From positions 1-64,000 of the forward strand of contig NMRA01000892.1 in assembly GCA_002633005.1 (NCBI GenBank): a stretch of DNA of 64,000 bases. The letters run 5' to 3'. Source of the DNA: Phoronis australis. Its lineage: Eukaryota > Phoronida > Phoronidae. The position numbers were made by a program, and so were the translations under genes. Below the pieces are notes generated by a model. It was given only the letters and a program-made list of their open reading frames with translations. It searched no databases and had not been told where the DNA came from. This document shows, in pieces, positions 1-11,900 of the stretch; within the stretch, counting starts at the first letter, position 1; every line of letters begins with the position of its first letter.

Positions 1-85
1 TCGATAATCCTGCCGCCCCAGATAACCCATGACAGACAAATTGTGCTCAAGAAAGCGTTCGCCAGAAAGTCAAAATGACATCCTA

Positions 86-180
86 CATAGGCGGATTTAG
101 GGGGGGGCAGGGGGCCCAAGCCCCCCCCCACCTGCCGCAAAAGAAATAACACAGCAAGAGCGTAGGGAAATGTTGAGTTT
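86..180 (+). mobile_element. hAT-like MITE, 5' end fragment
   Basis: Starts with CATAGGCGGATTTAGGGG followed by a G/C-rich tract, then a stretch ending near AGCAAGAGCGTAGGGAAAT. The same start and the same following 90 bases recur in the complete copy at 58079-58407, but here the sequence diverges after about 180 and no right terminal inverted repeat is found. It is best read as a truncated copy of that non-autonomous family. Confidence 0.6.
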
Positions 181-2039
181 TTAAATTAACTCCGGTCATT
201 TACATTTTGCGGCTGAAACAAGATTTAAGAGCAATTCCATATCAAAACCAGATGATGGGCTATATATGCAAAATCACCAATTTTTTTGAAACTTAGCACA
301 TCAGCTTGCCTTGTCAACAGAAACCCGAGCCTGAATTTTTAAGAGTTTTCGATTTTTTTTAACCTTTTTTACTACCACTTCGTACTTTTTCTGAAAAATA
401 TCGAATAGTAGTACTTGGAAATAGGTGACATTTTGTCAGCAACAGCACATCATCGCTTCACGCTATTGAAAAAATAACTATATAGCAGAAAGAAGAAAGA
501 ATAACATACAAGAAAAACTAGTTCGGATGGTTTTATTGATTTTTATGTCCTCCCATTTTAGCCTACAAAAATGTCATTTACACTACTTATTATTAAGGCC
601 ATTTTTACCCATATTTATCACTCTCCCAAATTTATATCGAATTCTTTTGGAACATGAGTTAACTTCCATCTGTTAAATCGGTCCGTGTTTAGCTCAACGC
701 AAGAATAAAAAATCTTCTCTTTCATAGTTTTTGTGCAGTCAGTTTTTTACATAACAAACACACTTTTCTGCCAATCTGTGACTGTCAGTTTGATTAAAAG
801 ATTCTAGGAGGCGCTACTCAATTTCTACCGACCAAGATGCCAAATAGAACAAATATCATTCGTTTTGCTACATCAGTGACGAAGGAGATCATGGGAAGCT
901 GTATGAGAGTTTTTTTCTTCGCGGATTTTCAGTTTTGCTGGTGCAAAAATAAAACAATTGTTATAGGATAACAGAAATCAAAAAAGTCAAGTTTAATTTA
1001 CTTATGAGTTAATAATACAAACCATCACCATCTCATGCTTCAGAGAAGCAAGTTTTATTCTTAGTAAGGGTGCCCATTACCCAATGCTTGGTCAGTTTTC
1101 AAACACCCTACTTGACTAAGAATTCCACGCACTGCCTGCAGTGCATGCTGGTCCATTTTCAGACCTCCTGAGCAAATCCCTGTATATGCCTCTCAAAGTC
1201 CTCTCAAACTATTAGCAAAGTTCATACTAAAACTAATCAAGATCTTCGAGATCACAAGTGAAAAGAGGACGGTGGATACGAGCAGAAGTGTGGTGTTATT
1301 GGACATACAAAGTGTCTTGCAATGCTTCTTGTACTACACAAAAGCAGCCCAGCATGGTGGCAGTGTCCCAATTGAATTTGCAATTTCAGAAAGATAACAG
1401 GTATGGATATTTACGATTGAAAACATAATACATGTACTATCAGCGATATCCAAGATACCTGCTTTCCAAACCAGTATTTAAGCAATTGGGTGTTGTTGAG
1501 ACTTTCCAGCTAAACGTTTTACAATATGTAAATTCCGTTCATGCAGCGGACTCAAAACCCCAGTTTCTTGAAGGTATGCTAGGTTTAGTGTATGATGCAT
1601 TTCTATACAACACTTCAAAAGCTGAATTTTGTTTGCAGAAAACAAGAGCTACTGAAACACTAAATCCTTTTATTTTGCTCAGTACACGTGTCTAAGATAG
1701 ACGTTTCTCAAGACTAGATAATTACTCCTAAAAAAATCTCAGTAGTTTCAATAGAATCAATCATGTAAAAAGAATGATTTACGAGTCTCAAACTGAACAT
1801 AAAAGTGACAGAAGATTTCAATGTTGACCATCAGTGGCTTTGATTATTTTCCCCAAACTGCCACCACTCAAATCTCTCCCCCGTGGAAGTCCCGAATTTG
1901 CGTCATCTTCCATGTTTCCCAATTTCCACCAGGGTGGACCCCAGTCCTCTAGCTATGATAATGATGGTCACAACAATATCATAAGAATAGACAACAACTA
2001 AAACATGCTCATACTTTCCTACAGTTTATGATGATAACT
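181..2039. other. No gene recognised
   Basis: AT-rich non-coding sequence. An 87-codon open frame at 1432-1695 (+) has no motif I recognise and no supporting splice signals that I can defend. Nothing else is supported. Confidence 0.5.
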
Positions 2040-3905
2040 TATTCATGACTTCAAGCTCAAAGCCATTCTTTGAGGCAAACTCGTGGGCAGCAGCAGCATC
2101 ACCATTTTCAATATTCTGAATATTTCGGATTCGAGACGCGGCAACCATACGGGAGAAAAATCCAGGAATCTGCTGCTCCGACAGCCACTCTTCAGAGGAG
2201 AAAACTTTCCTTGTTCATTCCTGGCTACTCCCATCATCTTTACAACCTCAGCTGGCTGTTGTTTTCTGCCTGACTGTTCACCTTCAGGAAATATATCACT
2301 GGATTAAGTCTTTACCTTCTCAGAGAAGCGGACCGCTTTTCTAATACTTGTCAGGGCCCAACCCTGCGGCCGTCTTGATCAACAACGTAAACGGCATACA
2401 GCTCAGGTGATCATACAGCTGTGGTAGTAGATAACATATCAGATTGTCTTGAATTGTGGTCGAACTGAGTCTCGTTCTGGAGGGATGATAAATGAGCACC
2501 AACATCCAAGTGCTCATTTAGCACAGCATCTGTAGGAAAATATTTCGAGCACCCATAGTGTGTGCATGTGAACTTCGTATGACGGTCAATGGAAACCAGC
2601 CCCGACTCAATCCTTGGAGTTGTAAAACACTCGAGTGTTGCAAGGTCAAGACTTTTCAGAGGCAACAGATTACATGACTTGTTGATGACAAGTTTTCCCT
2701 CCCCTTCTGTATAGGCCTTCCATGCTCGAATGCCATCGGCGGAATACTCAAAAATTGTCAGCAAACGTATCCCTGGGATACTGTGCATGGGGCATTCACA
2801 CTACAGGCCGACACATAACAGCCCTTGACACCTCCTCTAGACTCTAGCGCATGTTTCTGCTGGACTGCATTTTGTTGCCTTCATTGACGAAGTACTTGGC
2901 ATGGGACTTCAAGGATGCAATTTTCCTGTCACAGATATCTTTTCCCTTCTGACTTTCACTGAAGTCATAGCGCAGAATGGAGATGCCGGTGTTACCAGAT
3001 ATGTAGAACAAATGAATCAGAAGGGCGGCTGAAAGGTAACAATTAGCATTGTCGGAGCTTCGTTATTTGTGGATCCCTAGGTTTCACCTGCCTTAGAACA
3101 TCTAGCGTTAAACAGCAAGCAGTGAAAAAGTCTTGCTTGCAGCCATCTAGTGTATGGATGTAAGTATGTACCTGAAATACAATAATTATGTAACTCAAAT
3201 AGGTCAGCTAGTTTAAAGAACTACCTTATTATATCTTATTACCACCTAAACCGCAATCACACCACTCAACTTTAAATATGGTTCGTCTCAACACCGTTAT
3301 TATATCAGTAGCTCCTTCAAAACATTTCTAGGGAGGGGGAAATTTCCCCTTCACATAGGTATGAAAATCATCCATAAGTACAAAATGGCTTCAGTTAAAA
3401 TGAAGTTTTGTGTGCAAAATCTACTAAAAGACAAAGAATGCATCACTGTCAAGCTTTTGTTGGGAAATGGCAAGATGAAGACTAGATGTTAAGTGCACAC
3501 TCCCTGTATCTTGTACTGTTAAAGTAAATCAATATACTAAAAAGAGGCAACAACATTGTTCATCACTGGCTTTCTGTTTAATATTGAGCACATCTGAGAT
3601 TTACTTTGTAACACCTTGAATACTAATTGAGGATTTATTTTTACCTGGTGGCTTTCACCTTTCTTTGTGATACAAGCCGCCACGTGCCATGAGATCCCTT
3701 TTTCCAAACCAGTCGGGCTGTGCCTCACGGAAACTGATGGGTATAAACTTCATTGCAAAATCCATTACAACCAAAACTTGGTGTGGGGTGAGAGATGACA
3801 TCAGATCCTGTTTTGCTTGTTCCTGGTTTATCCCTCTGACAATATGCTGTGTGTTCTGGATAACAGCACGTCAGTTTTTGTCCAAAGCCAAGTCCAAACT
3901 CATGT
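2040..3905 (-). pseudogene. C2H2 zinc-finger / RNase H-like (DDE-type) orphan transposase-like protein, broken
   Basis: Read on the minus strand, a discontinuous protein runs from about 3905 down to 2040 through several frames. In order: a block at about 3860-3660 with HIVRGINQEQAKQDL, VLVVMDFAMKF and REAQPDWFGKR, then GISWHV after a frame change; a possible splice donor (CAG|GTAAAA) at 3645; a block at about 3070-2860 with SDNANCY, ILRYDFSESQ and GKDICDRK; a block at 2788-2411 with DGIRAWKAYTEGEGK and a C2H2 finger (CTHYGC...HLDVGAH); and a C-terminal block at about 2370-2040 with AVRFSEKVKT, EEWLSEQQIPGFFSRM and a DAAAAHEFASKNGF tail. In-frame stops and at least three frame changes show it is dead or poorly sequenced. 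From memory, this order matches an uncharacterised multi-copy family in corals, oysters and other aquatic invertebrates. The Asp in MDFAMKF, SDNA and GKDICD suggests an RNase H-fold nuclease core; that is inference. Confidence 0.65.
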
Positions 3906-3963
3906 CGATGTGTAAAATATATCACGGCGCATTTCCATTGGTTTGCCAGTCCAGTCTCCTATC

Positions 3964-4167
3964 TCAAGATCTGGCAAGAATCAGCTGCAATTCCGATATC
4001 CTTTCAAACTTCTGTGGATCTTTGCACGACTTCAGATGACTTCTGACGTCTTTAACACAGCTAATGAAGGCCACATTTCCTCCGCTACTACACTTATGTA
4101 AGGAAAATTTACCAAATGTACAAAAATGAAAATTCCTCCATACTCTTTGCAGTGCCAGGAAGTGCAT
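3964..4167 (-). pseudogene. Possible N-terminal piece of the zinc-finger/DDE-like sequence
   Basis: An open frame directly upstream (minus strand) of the orphan transposase-like sequence contains a Cys/His-spaced stretch, CSSGGNVAFISC followed by HLKSCKDPQKF. It could be part of the N-terminal zinc-binding region of the same protein, since family members carry Cys/His clusters before the nuclease-like core. The match is weak; position and orientation are the main support. Confidence 0.25.
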
Positions 4168-4169
4168 GT

Positions 4170-5263
4170 AATCTCGAACCCTAAAGTGCTATTGGTAAAG
4201 TTAAACAAAGCATGGGTCTCAAAAGTGAATTTTAAATTTTTGTGATATTGCATTGTTGATATTAGATCCTATATTTTAGGTGATATCTCTAAACTAAAAG
4301 AGTAGCCTCAATTCTCTTGTCAGTCAGAGTAAAGCCACATCACAAAAATGCCCAAATTCGAGGGCCACGTTTAGCACTAAATATATAAGACAAGTTTTTT
4401 TCAAGCAATTATCAAAGATCAATCTTAGAAGGGTCTGCACAGAGAATTTCAACTTCAAATATATTCCGATATAGCAGGCAGGTTAAGCAACATCTTGCCA
4501 CTAGTGACTGGCCTGAAAAGTGGTCTCGGAGTTTTCTCCCCTGCTGAAAATTTAATTGTATCTATGAGTTGCAAATTTCATTCTCTTACTAACCTTACAT
4601 GAGTCTTTATGACCATCAATGTCAAACTTAGTCACCAGTTTTCCAAGTCTGATTTTTGCCGTTCAAAAATGCAGTTTTACTGACATGAAAAAATGCAAAA
4701 TATGCCTTTATAGCCAAATAGGTCATATCTCGGTAACAAAAGGTCATTGAGTGCAAATATTGCAGCAGTGTACTTTGGACCAGCATCCCAACACATGCAC
4801 AAAGTATTAGCTCTGTATGAATTTTTGAGTATATAGTGCTTTTCATTTTCATATGGCTTTTATATGGAATCATTCTTAAATGTGTGAAGTTATAGTGTGT
4901 TCAGGGGAGGTGGAATCAGATCCAATTTCAAGTGTCAAATTCGGAACACGGCGCAATCGTAACGGAACTATGGCTAAGTATAGGTTCTCCAGCAATATCC
5001 CAGGCGACCGGCAGTGGCGCTGCGCACTACGACTCCCTTTCTGTCGTCTGCTTCACTGTGCAATGAAGAAAATGACTTCATTTTTCAAAGACAATGGAAT
5101 CTGATTGACGTTGAAAAAGCAGAACCTGCTGGTAAGCTTTGATTTTTAATCGAAGCCTTCGTGAATCACTCATAAACTCATGAATCTTTCTTTGTCAAAC
5201 CTTTACTTGAGATGATTTCCAAAGTAATCGCGTCATAATTACTGCGAACACAAAAAAGATTTG
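4170..5263. other. No gene recognised
   Basis: AT-rich sequence with short open frames only (for example 4880-5104 +), none with recognisable motifs or splice context. Confidence 0.5.
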
Positions 5264-5511
5264 GGGCCCGTTCCAACAAAACTGACTTAGCTAAGACAAA
5301 TCTTAAGTTTTTGTAAACTTTAAAATAAAAGTTAAATTTGTCTCAAAACCAATTCAAGAAAGAGATCTTAAGTTTGTTGTAAGTGTTTGACATAAGTTTT
5401 GTCTTAATTTTGACTTACTTGCCTAAGGTGGAAGTTTCAAAGTTTGGAAGTTAAGACAAATCTTAAACTTAAGTCAAAAATGAACTTAAGTCAGTTTCTT
5501 GGAACAGGCCC
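5264..5511. mobile_element. MITE with GGGCC(C/T)GTTCCAA terminal inverted repeats
   Basis: The left end reads GGGCCCGTTCCAACAAAACT. The reverse complement of the right end reads GGGCCTGTTCCAAGAAACTG. The inverted repeats continue into GACTTA on both sides, giving about 26 bp with few mismatches. The flanking bases TTG on both sides could be a 3-bp target duplication. The 248-bp body has no coding capacity and contains several CTTAAG-centred short palindromes. GGGCC-type ends with a 3-bp duplication are typical of Harbinger-like MITEs; that assignment is inference. Confidence 0.75.
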
Positions 5512-6892
5512 TTGGTCTTTTGGGCAATTGAAGACTATTTTAAGAGGCATTATCTGAGAAAACCTGCAGAGGTCGGCGGAGGCAAGTTAAAATCCATGGA
5601 TTTTGTCAATGGGGTTTTATTAAGGATAACAAACAATAAAATAAAAAGTTACTTTAAATATCCAAAAAATATTTTTGTATGGATTACAGCACATCCAATA
5701 TTCCCATGTATTCCAATAGGGAAATGGGTAGTAAGTGTGGAATTTCAAAAGGCTCTTATTAGAAAGTAGTTCTTATTTTTTTCTACCAAATTAAGGTAAA
5801 ATAACAATATTCCATCGTCAAATCTGTGGGAGTTTTTTCACAGTTCCTGTGAAATGCCGCCTAATACGCAGAATTTTGGGGATTCTATGAAGCTCTCCAG
5901 CATTGGAGGTAAAATTGAACAGTTTACCAAAACCGGAAAATTTGATAGCGTCTGTTTGTACAGCGATTTCCTTCGAAATTTGGCTCTTACTTATGTACGG
6001 AGACATGGTATTTATTTAATAATTAGTAAACAATTTTTATTTGTTGTTTTTACTTCGCGTAGAATCGGATGCTGTTAATACAATAGCACTAAGCTGTGTT
6101 TAGTGATCATTAACAGCGGCCAGACTCGATTTCCTAGTCAATCAACGAAAGTTGCGTGTTTGAAATTCTTGCTACATGTAGTTTGATAATGTATTAAGCA
6201 ATTTCTAATATTCACTCCTTCAACTGGCTATCATTTCAAGAACTGGGTCGTGTACGGTGATTCCCTCATAAGTCGACGTAACGTAGGCTTAACTAGCCTT
6301 GGTACAAAGCCAGCTGGCTAGGATGGCTAAACAAAAGCCAACGGTTCAGTAAAGGTGACGTTTTGATATACGTCTTTTGGATAATGGAGTAGAATTTTTG
6401 ACAATATTCAGTATAAAATTGGCAAAAGAATAAAGTTGCTAAAGGGGAAGGTGGCGACATATTTTTGCCAATTAGATTTGTTGCAACAAGGTGAGAAAAC
6501 TACAAATATTTCTTTACAAAATGTCCAAATATCAAGGAATTTGTATCACAACTACACACTTCAGTGCAAGTTGTCGAATATAGAATATTCACTTTCTATG
6601 CAGAAGATTCAGTTACACAGACAGTTTTGAAAAAGCAGCCGACTTTGAAAAAGTGTTCTGTGAACAATTAAATCATTGTATACCATATATGCACAACCCC
6701 CAAAAAACGCACCAGAGTTTATTTCTTATTTAATAGTGAGACACTGGAGTACCCACAACAAAAATCGTCAATGTCAATTCAAAGCTGCACGCCACCACGA
6801 ACAATGTGCTTTCGGTTTCAATTTTATAGAACACCTCAATTTATAATCACTATTGCCGATCAACAGGAACTCCACATTATTTTTTAAAGGTT
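5512..6892. other. No gene recognised
   Basis: Intronic or intergenic AT-rich sequence. Short open frames at 5512-5769 and 6436-6630 show no family signature. Confidence 0.5.
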
Positions 6893-6900
6893 ACTTTCAT

Positions 6901-7117
6901 TGGCGGATCCAGCATACCATAATTAAGGGCGGGCCAAGATGTTGCCTCGGAGAATTGGGCATAGCGCAATCATATGCACAGGCGGCTCCAAAAGAAGTTG
7001 TGGGGACTGGTGATGTGGACCCTGGTGTACCCAAATTCTATCGGACTAAAAAAATGGGAACATGGTTCCGCGCGCTCTACCCCCCCCTGCCCCCCCCAAA
7101 AAAAAAATCCGCCTATG
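6901..7117. mobile_element. hAT-like MITE with 8-bp target duplication
   Basis: The left end is TGGCGGATCCAGC; the right end reads AATCCGCCTATG, i.e. CATAGGCGGATT inverted. Flanks are ACTTTCAT (6893-6900) and ACTTTAAT (7118-7125), an 8-bp target duplication with one mismatch, as expected for hAT elements. The interior carries a C-rich run near the right end. It belongs to the same family as 28896-29048 and 58079-58407. Confidence 0.75.
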
Positions 7118-7125
7118 ACTTTAAT

Positions 7126-7974
7126 GCCTGAAACATTTGAGTTTTCCATCTCACATCAGATTATAATTTTCTACCATCCTTTTTTGTTTTCCAGTTTCAC
7201 TGTGCAGAAATAATCGTACATGCCGATCATTATGAGACTCTAAGTTCAGTAATGGGCAATGGTTTTGTAATAAAATGAATGCTGAAAAGGTTTCTTAATA
7301 TTGGTATCGAACAAACATGACTGTGTGTTTATTTTGCAATAACTCTCACTACATTATTGAAATGGAGTTACAAAGGAAAATTGAATTTATTTTTAGAATT
7401 GTGGTGACAGAACAGAAACAATAAGTTTCCTCACATGTTAAATAGTCTATGGTGACCTTTGTACCATGAAACATTGTCCAGTTACGCATATCATTGTTTT
7501 ACTTGTGGATTGTCTGTCTAGTAGTCATTATGTCCTTAATAGAACAACATCTAACTCTGAACAGAACGTGTAATTCTATGAAAAGAGGTCATTAAACTGC
7601 AAGAATCTAAAGACAATGAATGCAAATAATAAATTTGTTCACATGCAAAAGAACTCGAATGTTTATTACTATATTATGATCTTCAATGTAAAAACATACA
7701 TAACTAGCTTCTAAAACCCATACTTTCAACCATAAATTAGATGAAAACAGGAATATTTCAGAGTTGCACCATCATGAAGTACTAGATAATGTATACATAA
7801 CACCTTATCTAGAAAGGCAACACCGAGGTGCAATAACTTCACACAAAGCTGACAAAATTTCTATTTCATGGACACAGAAGTTCCACTAATCTGTCAAATA
7901 ATTTTGGAGAAAGTTTATCCAAGTTTAGCTGAGTCTGACAGAATTCTCTTGAAGTCAGCTCACCCTTACAAAAT
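7126..7974. other. No gene recognised
   Basis: Very AT-rich, many stops in all frames. Lies upstream of the Myt1-like exon and may be intron of that gene, but nothing in the sequence proves it. Confidence 0.45.
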
Positions 7975-8222
7975 GAACTTAAGTTTTTCGCTGAAAACTT
8001 AAGTTTTTGGCGAAAAAAAATAAGTTTTTGGAAAATAACTTAAGTTTTAGAGGAAAAACTTAAGTTCTTCCGAAAAACTTAAGTTTTTAAAAGAAACTTA
8101 AGTTTTTAAAACTTAAGTTTTTCGCCAAAAACTTAAGTTTTTCAGCACAATGTTAAGTTTTTCAGAAAACTTAAGTTTTACAGAAAACTTAAGTTTTTTC
8201 AGGTGTAAAACTTAAGTTTTCC
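7975..8222. repeat. Degenerate tandem array of the palindrome AAAACTTAAGTTTT
   Basis: About a dozen copies of AACTTAAGTTTTT, spaced roughly 15-30 bp apart and separated by variable short linkers such as TCGCTG, TGGCG and CAGA. The core AAAACTTAAGTTTT is its own reverse complement, so the array reads the same on both strands and could fold into multiple short hairpins. It abuts the (TAG)n tail of a LINE copy starting at 8224. Confidence 0.85.
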
Positions 8223-8223
8223 C

Positions 8224-8655
8224 AAGTAGTAGTAGTAGTAGTAATACACTTTATTCACTTTAAGTCAAAAACCCAAAAATACAGTTGATACAAATTTTCG
8301 CTTATGGAGACTCCGTGAAGGACCAGAAAGGTCCGCTGACCACGGAGCCACCAGAGAATAAGAAAGAAAAAATACAGCGTTACAGATAAGCAGAACTATA
8401 AAAATTAGGTGATGATGTACTTTAAAACTACTTGTGTAAAGACTGGGAGAGATTATCGAAAATAGTTACATACAAAGCAGTTGGGAATAGTGCACACAAG
8501 TTCATAATTTTCAAAACAAACATTCTTACAATAATTTATAACATAGGATAACGAATGGGTAAAACGTTTTTGGTAGATACTTTCAGGAAGGTTATTAATG
8601 ATATGAGGTAGGGCATTTCGAACTGAATCTTCAACAAATGATTTAGTACAACGGG
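8224..8655 (-). mobile_element. LINE 3' end fragment, copy A (same family as 8984-12600)
   Basis: Minus-strand 3' end of the jockey/CR1/L2-like LINE. It begins at the (TAG)n microsatellite tail and AATACACTTTATTCAC, and follows the 3' region of copy B base for base with only scattered differences up to GTACAACG at 8653. It then stops at a single N at 8656, after which unrelated intron sequence begins. The insertion may be longer than shown and cut by an imperfect contig join. Confidence 0.85.
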
Positions 8656-8736
8656 NTGGCTGTGCCATGAAAATTGTCTCAGTTTAAAACATCCTTGAAA
8701 CTGTCTTAAGCTATTTTGTTTTTGTTTTTTTTTCAG

Positions 8737-8862
8737 GAAAAGGAAATTAGAGGAGGTAGCTAAACACGAGTTTCTCCCTAAACACCCAAACTGTGTAGGA
8801 TTTGTGAAGGCTTGGGAGGAAAGACATCATCTCTACATTCAAACAGAGCTGTGTGAAGCCAG
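8737..8862 (+). CDS. PKMYT1: Myt1-type protein kinase, one internal exon (PKMYT1-like)
   Basis: A 126-bp exon lies between a polypyrimidine tract ending TTTTTTTTTCAG and a GTATGAGT donor. It is read as one base completing the previous codon, 41 codons, then two bases of the next. The peptide includes KRKLEEVAKHEF, HPNCVGFVKAWEE and LYIQTELCEA. This is the N-lobe of a Wee1/Myt1-class kinase from helix C to the hinge; the pattern HPNCV...AWEE...LYxQTELC is that of Myt1, the membrane-associated kinase that phosphorylates Cdk1 on Thr14/Tyr15 and holds cells before mitosis. The Glu of RKLEEV would pair with the catalytic Lys on the preceding exon. Neither the neighbouring exons nor the catalytic loop are visible here; both flanking introns carry copies of the same LINE. 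The whole gene cannot be delimited from this window. Confidence 0.85.
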
Positions 8863-8983
8863 GTATGAGTGAAATTCCCTCATCCTCCACAGCTCTCCTC
8901 TTTGAGGTGGTAGAGAAACTTGTTATATTGTCTGTGGACCTGCTTTTTGGCTGCTAACCTACTTCTCTGCTGAGTCAGATTAA

Positions 8984-11900
8984 GTAGTAGTAGTAGTAAT
9001 ACACTTTATTCACTTTAAGTCAAAAACCAAAAAATACAGTTGATACAAATTTACGCTTATGGAGACTCCGTGAAGGACCAGAGAGGTCCGCTGACCACGG
9101 AGCCACCAGAGAATAAGAAAGAAAAAAATACAGCATTACAGATAAGCAGAACTATAAAAATTAGGTGATGATGTACTTTAAAACTACTTGTGTAACGACT
9201 GGGAGAGATTATCGAAAATAGTTACATACAAAGCAGTTGGGAATAGTGCACTCAAGTTCATAATTTTCAAAACNAAACTACTTGTGTAAAGACTGGGAGA
9301 GATTATCGAAAATAGTTACATACAAAGCAGTTGGGAATAGTGCACTCAAGCTCATAATTTTCAAAACAAACATTCTTAAAATAATTTATAACAGAGGATA
9401 ACGAATGGGTAAAAAGTTTTTGGTAGACACTTTCAGGAAGGTTATTATTGATATGAGGTAGGGCATTTCGAACTGAATCTTCAACAAATGATTTAGTACA
9501 ACGAGGAGTATGTAAAAGATGTCGTTACCTAGTGTAATGTTCATGAACAGACCCACGAGTAATTAAATTGAACGTGTCAGAAAATAAAGGTAAGTAATTA
9601 TGAACATATTTGTAGAAAAATTTAATAATAGCAACAACATACAAGTTATTTATTTTGAGCAACTGTGTAGTCTTAAATAAAGGATCTGTATGGGCATTAA
9701 AATAACTAGAGGTAATAGTGCGAATAACCTTTTTCTGTAATTTGAATATTCTATGATGTTCACCGCCCCATAGCAGAATGCCATAATTAAAATGAGGAAG
9801 GACAAGGCCATTATATATAGTTTTCAAAGTTTCAAAGGGCAAGAAATGTTTTATGTTATCAAGAACACCACATAATCTGCTTATCTTTCTCAACAGTTGT
9901 TTATGTGTGGACTCCATAACAAGTTTTCGTTGATGGTAACACCAAGTAAATTGAAAGAACGAACTCTTTCAATTTCCAAATTATTAAACTTTAAATAAAA
10001 ATCATCAATACGTTTTGGGAGTTTATGAAAAACCATGAATTTTGTTTTAGTTGCATTTAAAACCAGTCCATTTACGTTTAACCAAGACTGAATTTTCTCC
10101 AGCTCCGCACAAAACATGCGTGACTCATTAATAGACAATGTGCTATGAATACTATTAATAATAGTAGTATCATCAGCATAGAGAATGCAGTCAAAGAAAC
10201 TTGTGCACTTCACAAAATCATTCATTTAAATGATGGATAATAACGGACCCAATATAAACCCCTGTGGGACACCTCGTAGAATTGGAACAGTGTTAGATTT
10301 TGTGTTGTTAATTTGAACATACTGAGCCCGATTAGAGAAATAGTTTCTCAATAAACTTAAAGACAAGGGGTTACAACCATAATATAAAAGTTTGTCAAGC
10401 AAAATTGAATGACTTTAAGAGTCAAAAGCTTTGGAAAGATCAATTAGAATGGCCAGGGGTAATTTATTATTTTCCATAGCCTTGACAATTCTATCCATAA
10501 NGTAATTTATTATTTTCCATAGCCTTGACAATTCTATCCATAATTTCAACTAAAGCCAGTTCTGTTGAGTGCCCCCCCACGAAAACCATATTGGGCAGGA
10601 TGTAGCAAGCCATTAGATTGAAAATATTCGTATAGTTGATTATAAATAAGTTTTTCAAAAATCTTAGAAAAGCAAGGAAGAACAGAGATAGGCCTGTAAT
10701 TATCTAAAAACAACGGGTCCCCTTTTTTAAATACAGGAATAACCTTGGCAATTTTCATGTTGTCTGGAAAAATTTGATTGAAAATGGACTGGTTAATCAC
10801 AACACACAATGGTTCAATCAATAGATTATTTAGATATTTTATAATTTTCATAGATATGCCATCATGACCACAAGTAGGTTTATCTGGAAAAGAATTAATC
10901 ACTTTTCTAATATCAATTGGAGAGATTGGTTCAAAATCAAATCTGAATGTAGCAGCGGAGTCACGATCTAAAAAAAGACATGTGTGAGATACTTGAAGAA
11001 TGAATAGGTAGGGAATGGGAGGCAATATTAATAAAATAATTAGTAAAATGATTAACAATCTCACCCTCGTCACAAACTATTTCATCATTTATCTTCAATC
11101 TAGTAGGATTATTCGATAAGACATTTCTATTCAGTAAATTATTAATTTCTTTCCAAGTGTCCTTGGGAGAACCAACATGTGCCCGAAACTGATTGTTATA
11201 ATAAAGTCTCGTAGCTCTTTTCAAAACTTTTTTAGAATAATGTTATAGGTTTTCAGGTTTGTTTTTAATGAGACATAATTAATAGCACTTTGAGGGGTTG
11301 ACTTGAGTCGTTTATAAAGCCTGTCTCTAAACCTAAGAGAGTTTAAAATACCTTGGGAGATCCAAATACTCTGTTTGTGCTTATATTTATTGAATCTTAC
11401 TTTTCTTATTGTATTGAACTTATTTAAACAAGCAAGAATAGTGTCCTGAAGTAACTTGTAATTCATATTGGGATCACCATTCAAATTTGTATCCATGTGA
11501 GAAAGTACATTATATGACGAAAATTCATCATACACCCTTTTCAAACAATCGTCATTAATGACATTTCTGTAAGCAAATTTGGGAGCTCTCGCCTTTTTTA
11601 ATGTTCTCTTAAAACAAGATAAAATAGGTAGATGATCAGAGATATTAGAAAAATAGATCCCGGAAACTGGATCAATGTTAGAACAGCTATTAAATTTGTA
11701 GAAAATATTGTCAATAAGTGAAGCAGAAAACTCAGAGAAACGAGTGGGAAAGGTAATGGTTGGAGTAAAACCATTTAATGACACAGTGTTGTAGAATTCT
11801 CCAACCAAGGGCCTCTCATCCACTTTTAAGATATTAATATTAAAATCACCTGCCAACATGACATGAGAGTTGGTTTGCCCAAGTTTATTAACCAATGGAT

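Noticed and set aside
3028-3040. Splice acceptor CCTTTCAG on the minus strand
   Set aside because: The reading frame runs straight through it (SDNANCYLSAALLIHLF), so no intron is needed there.
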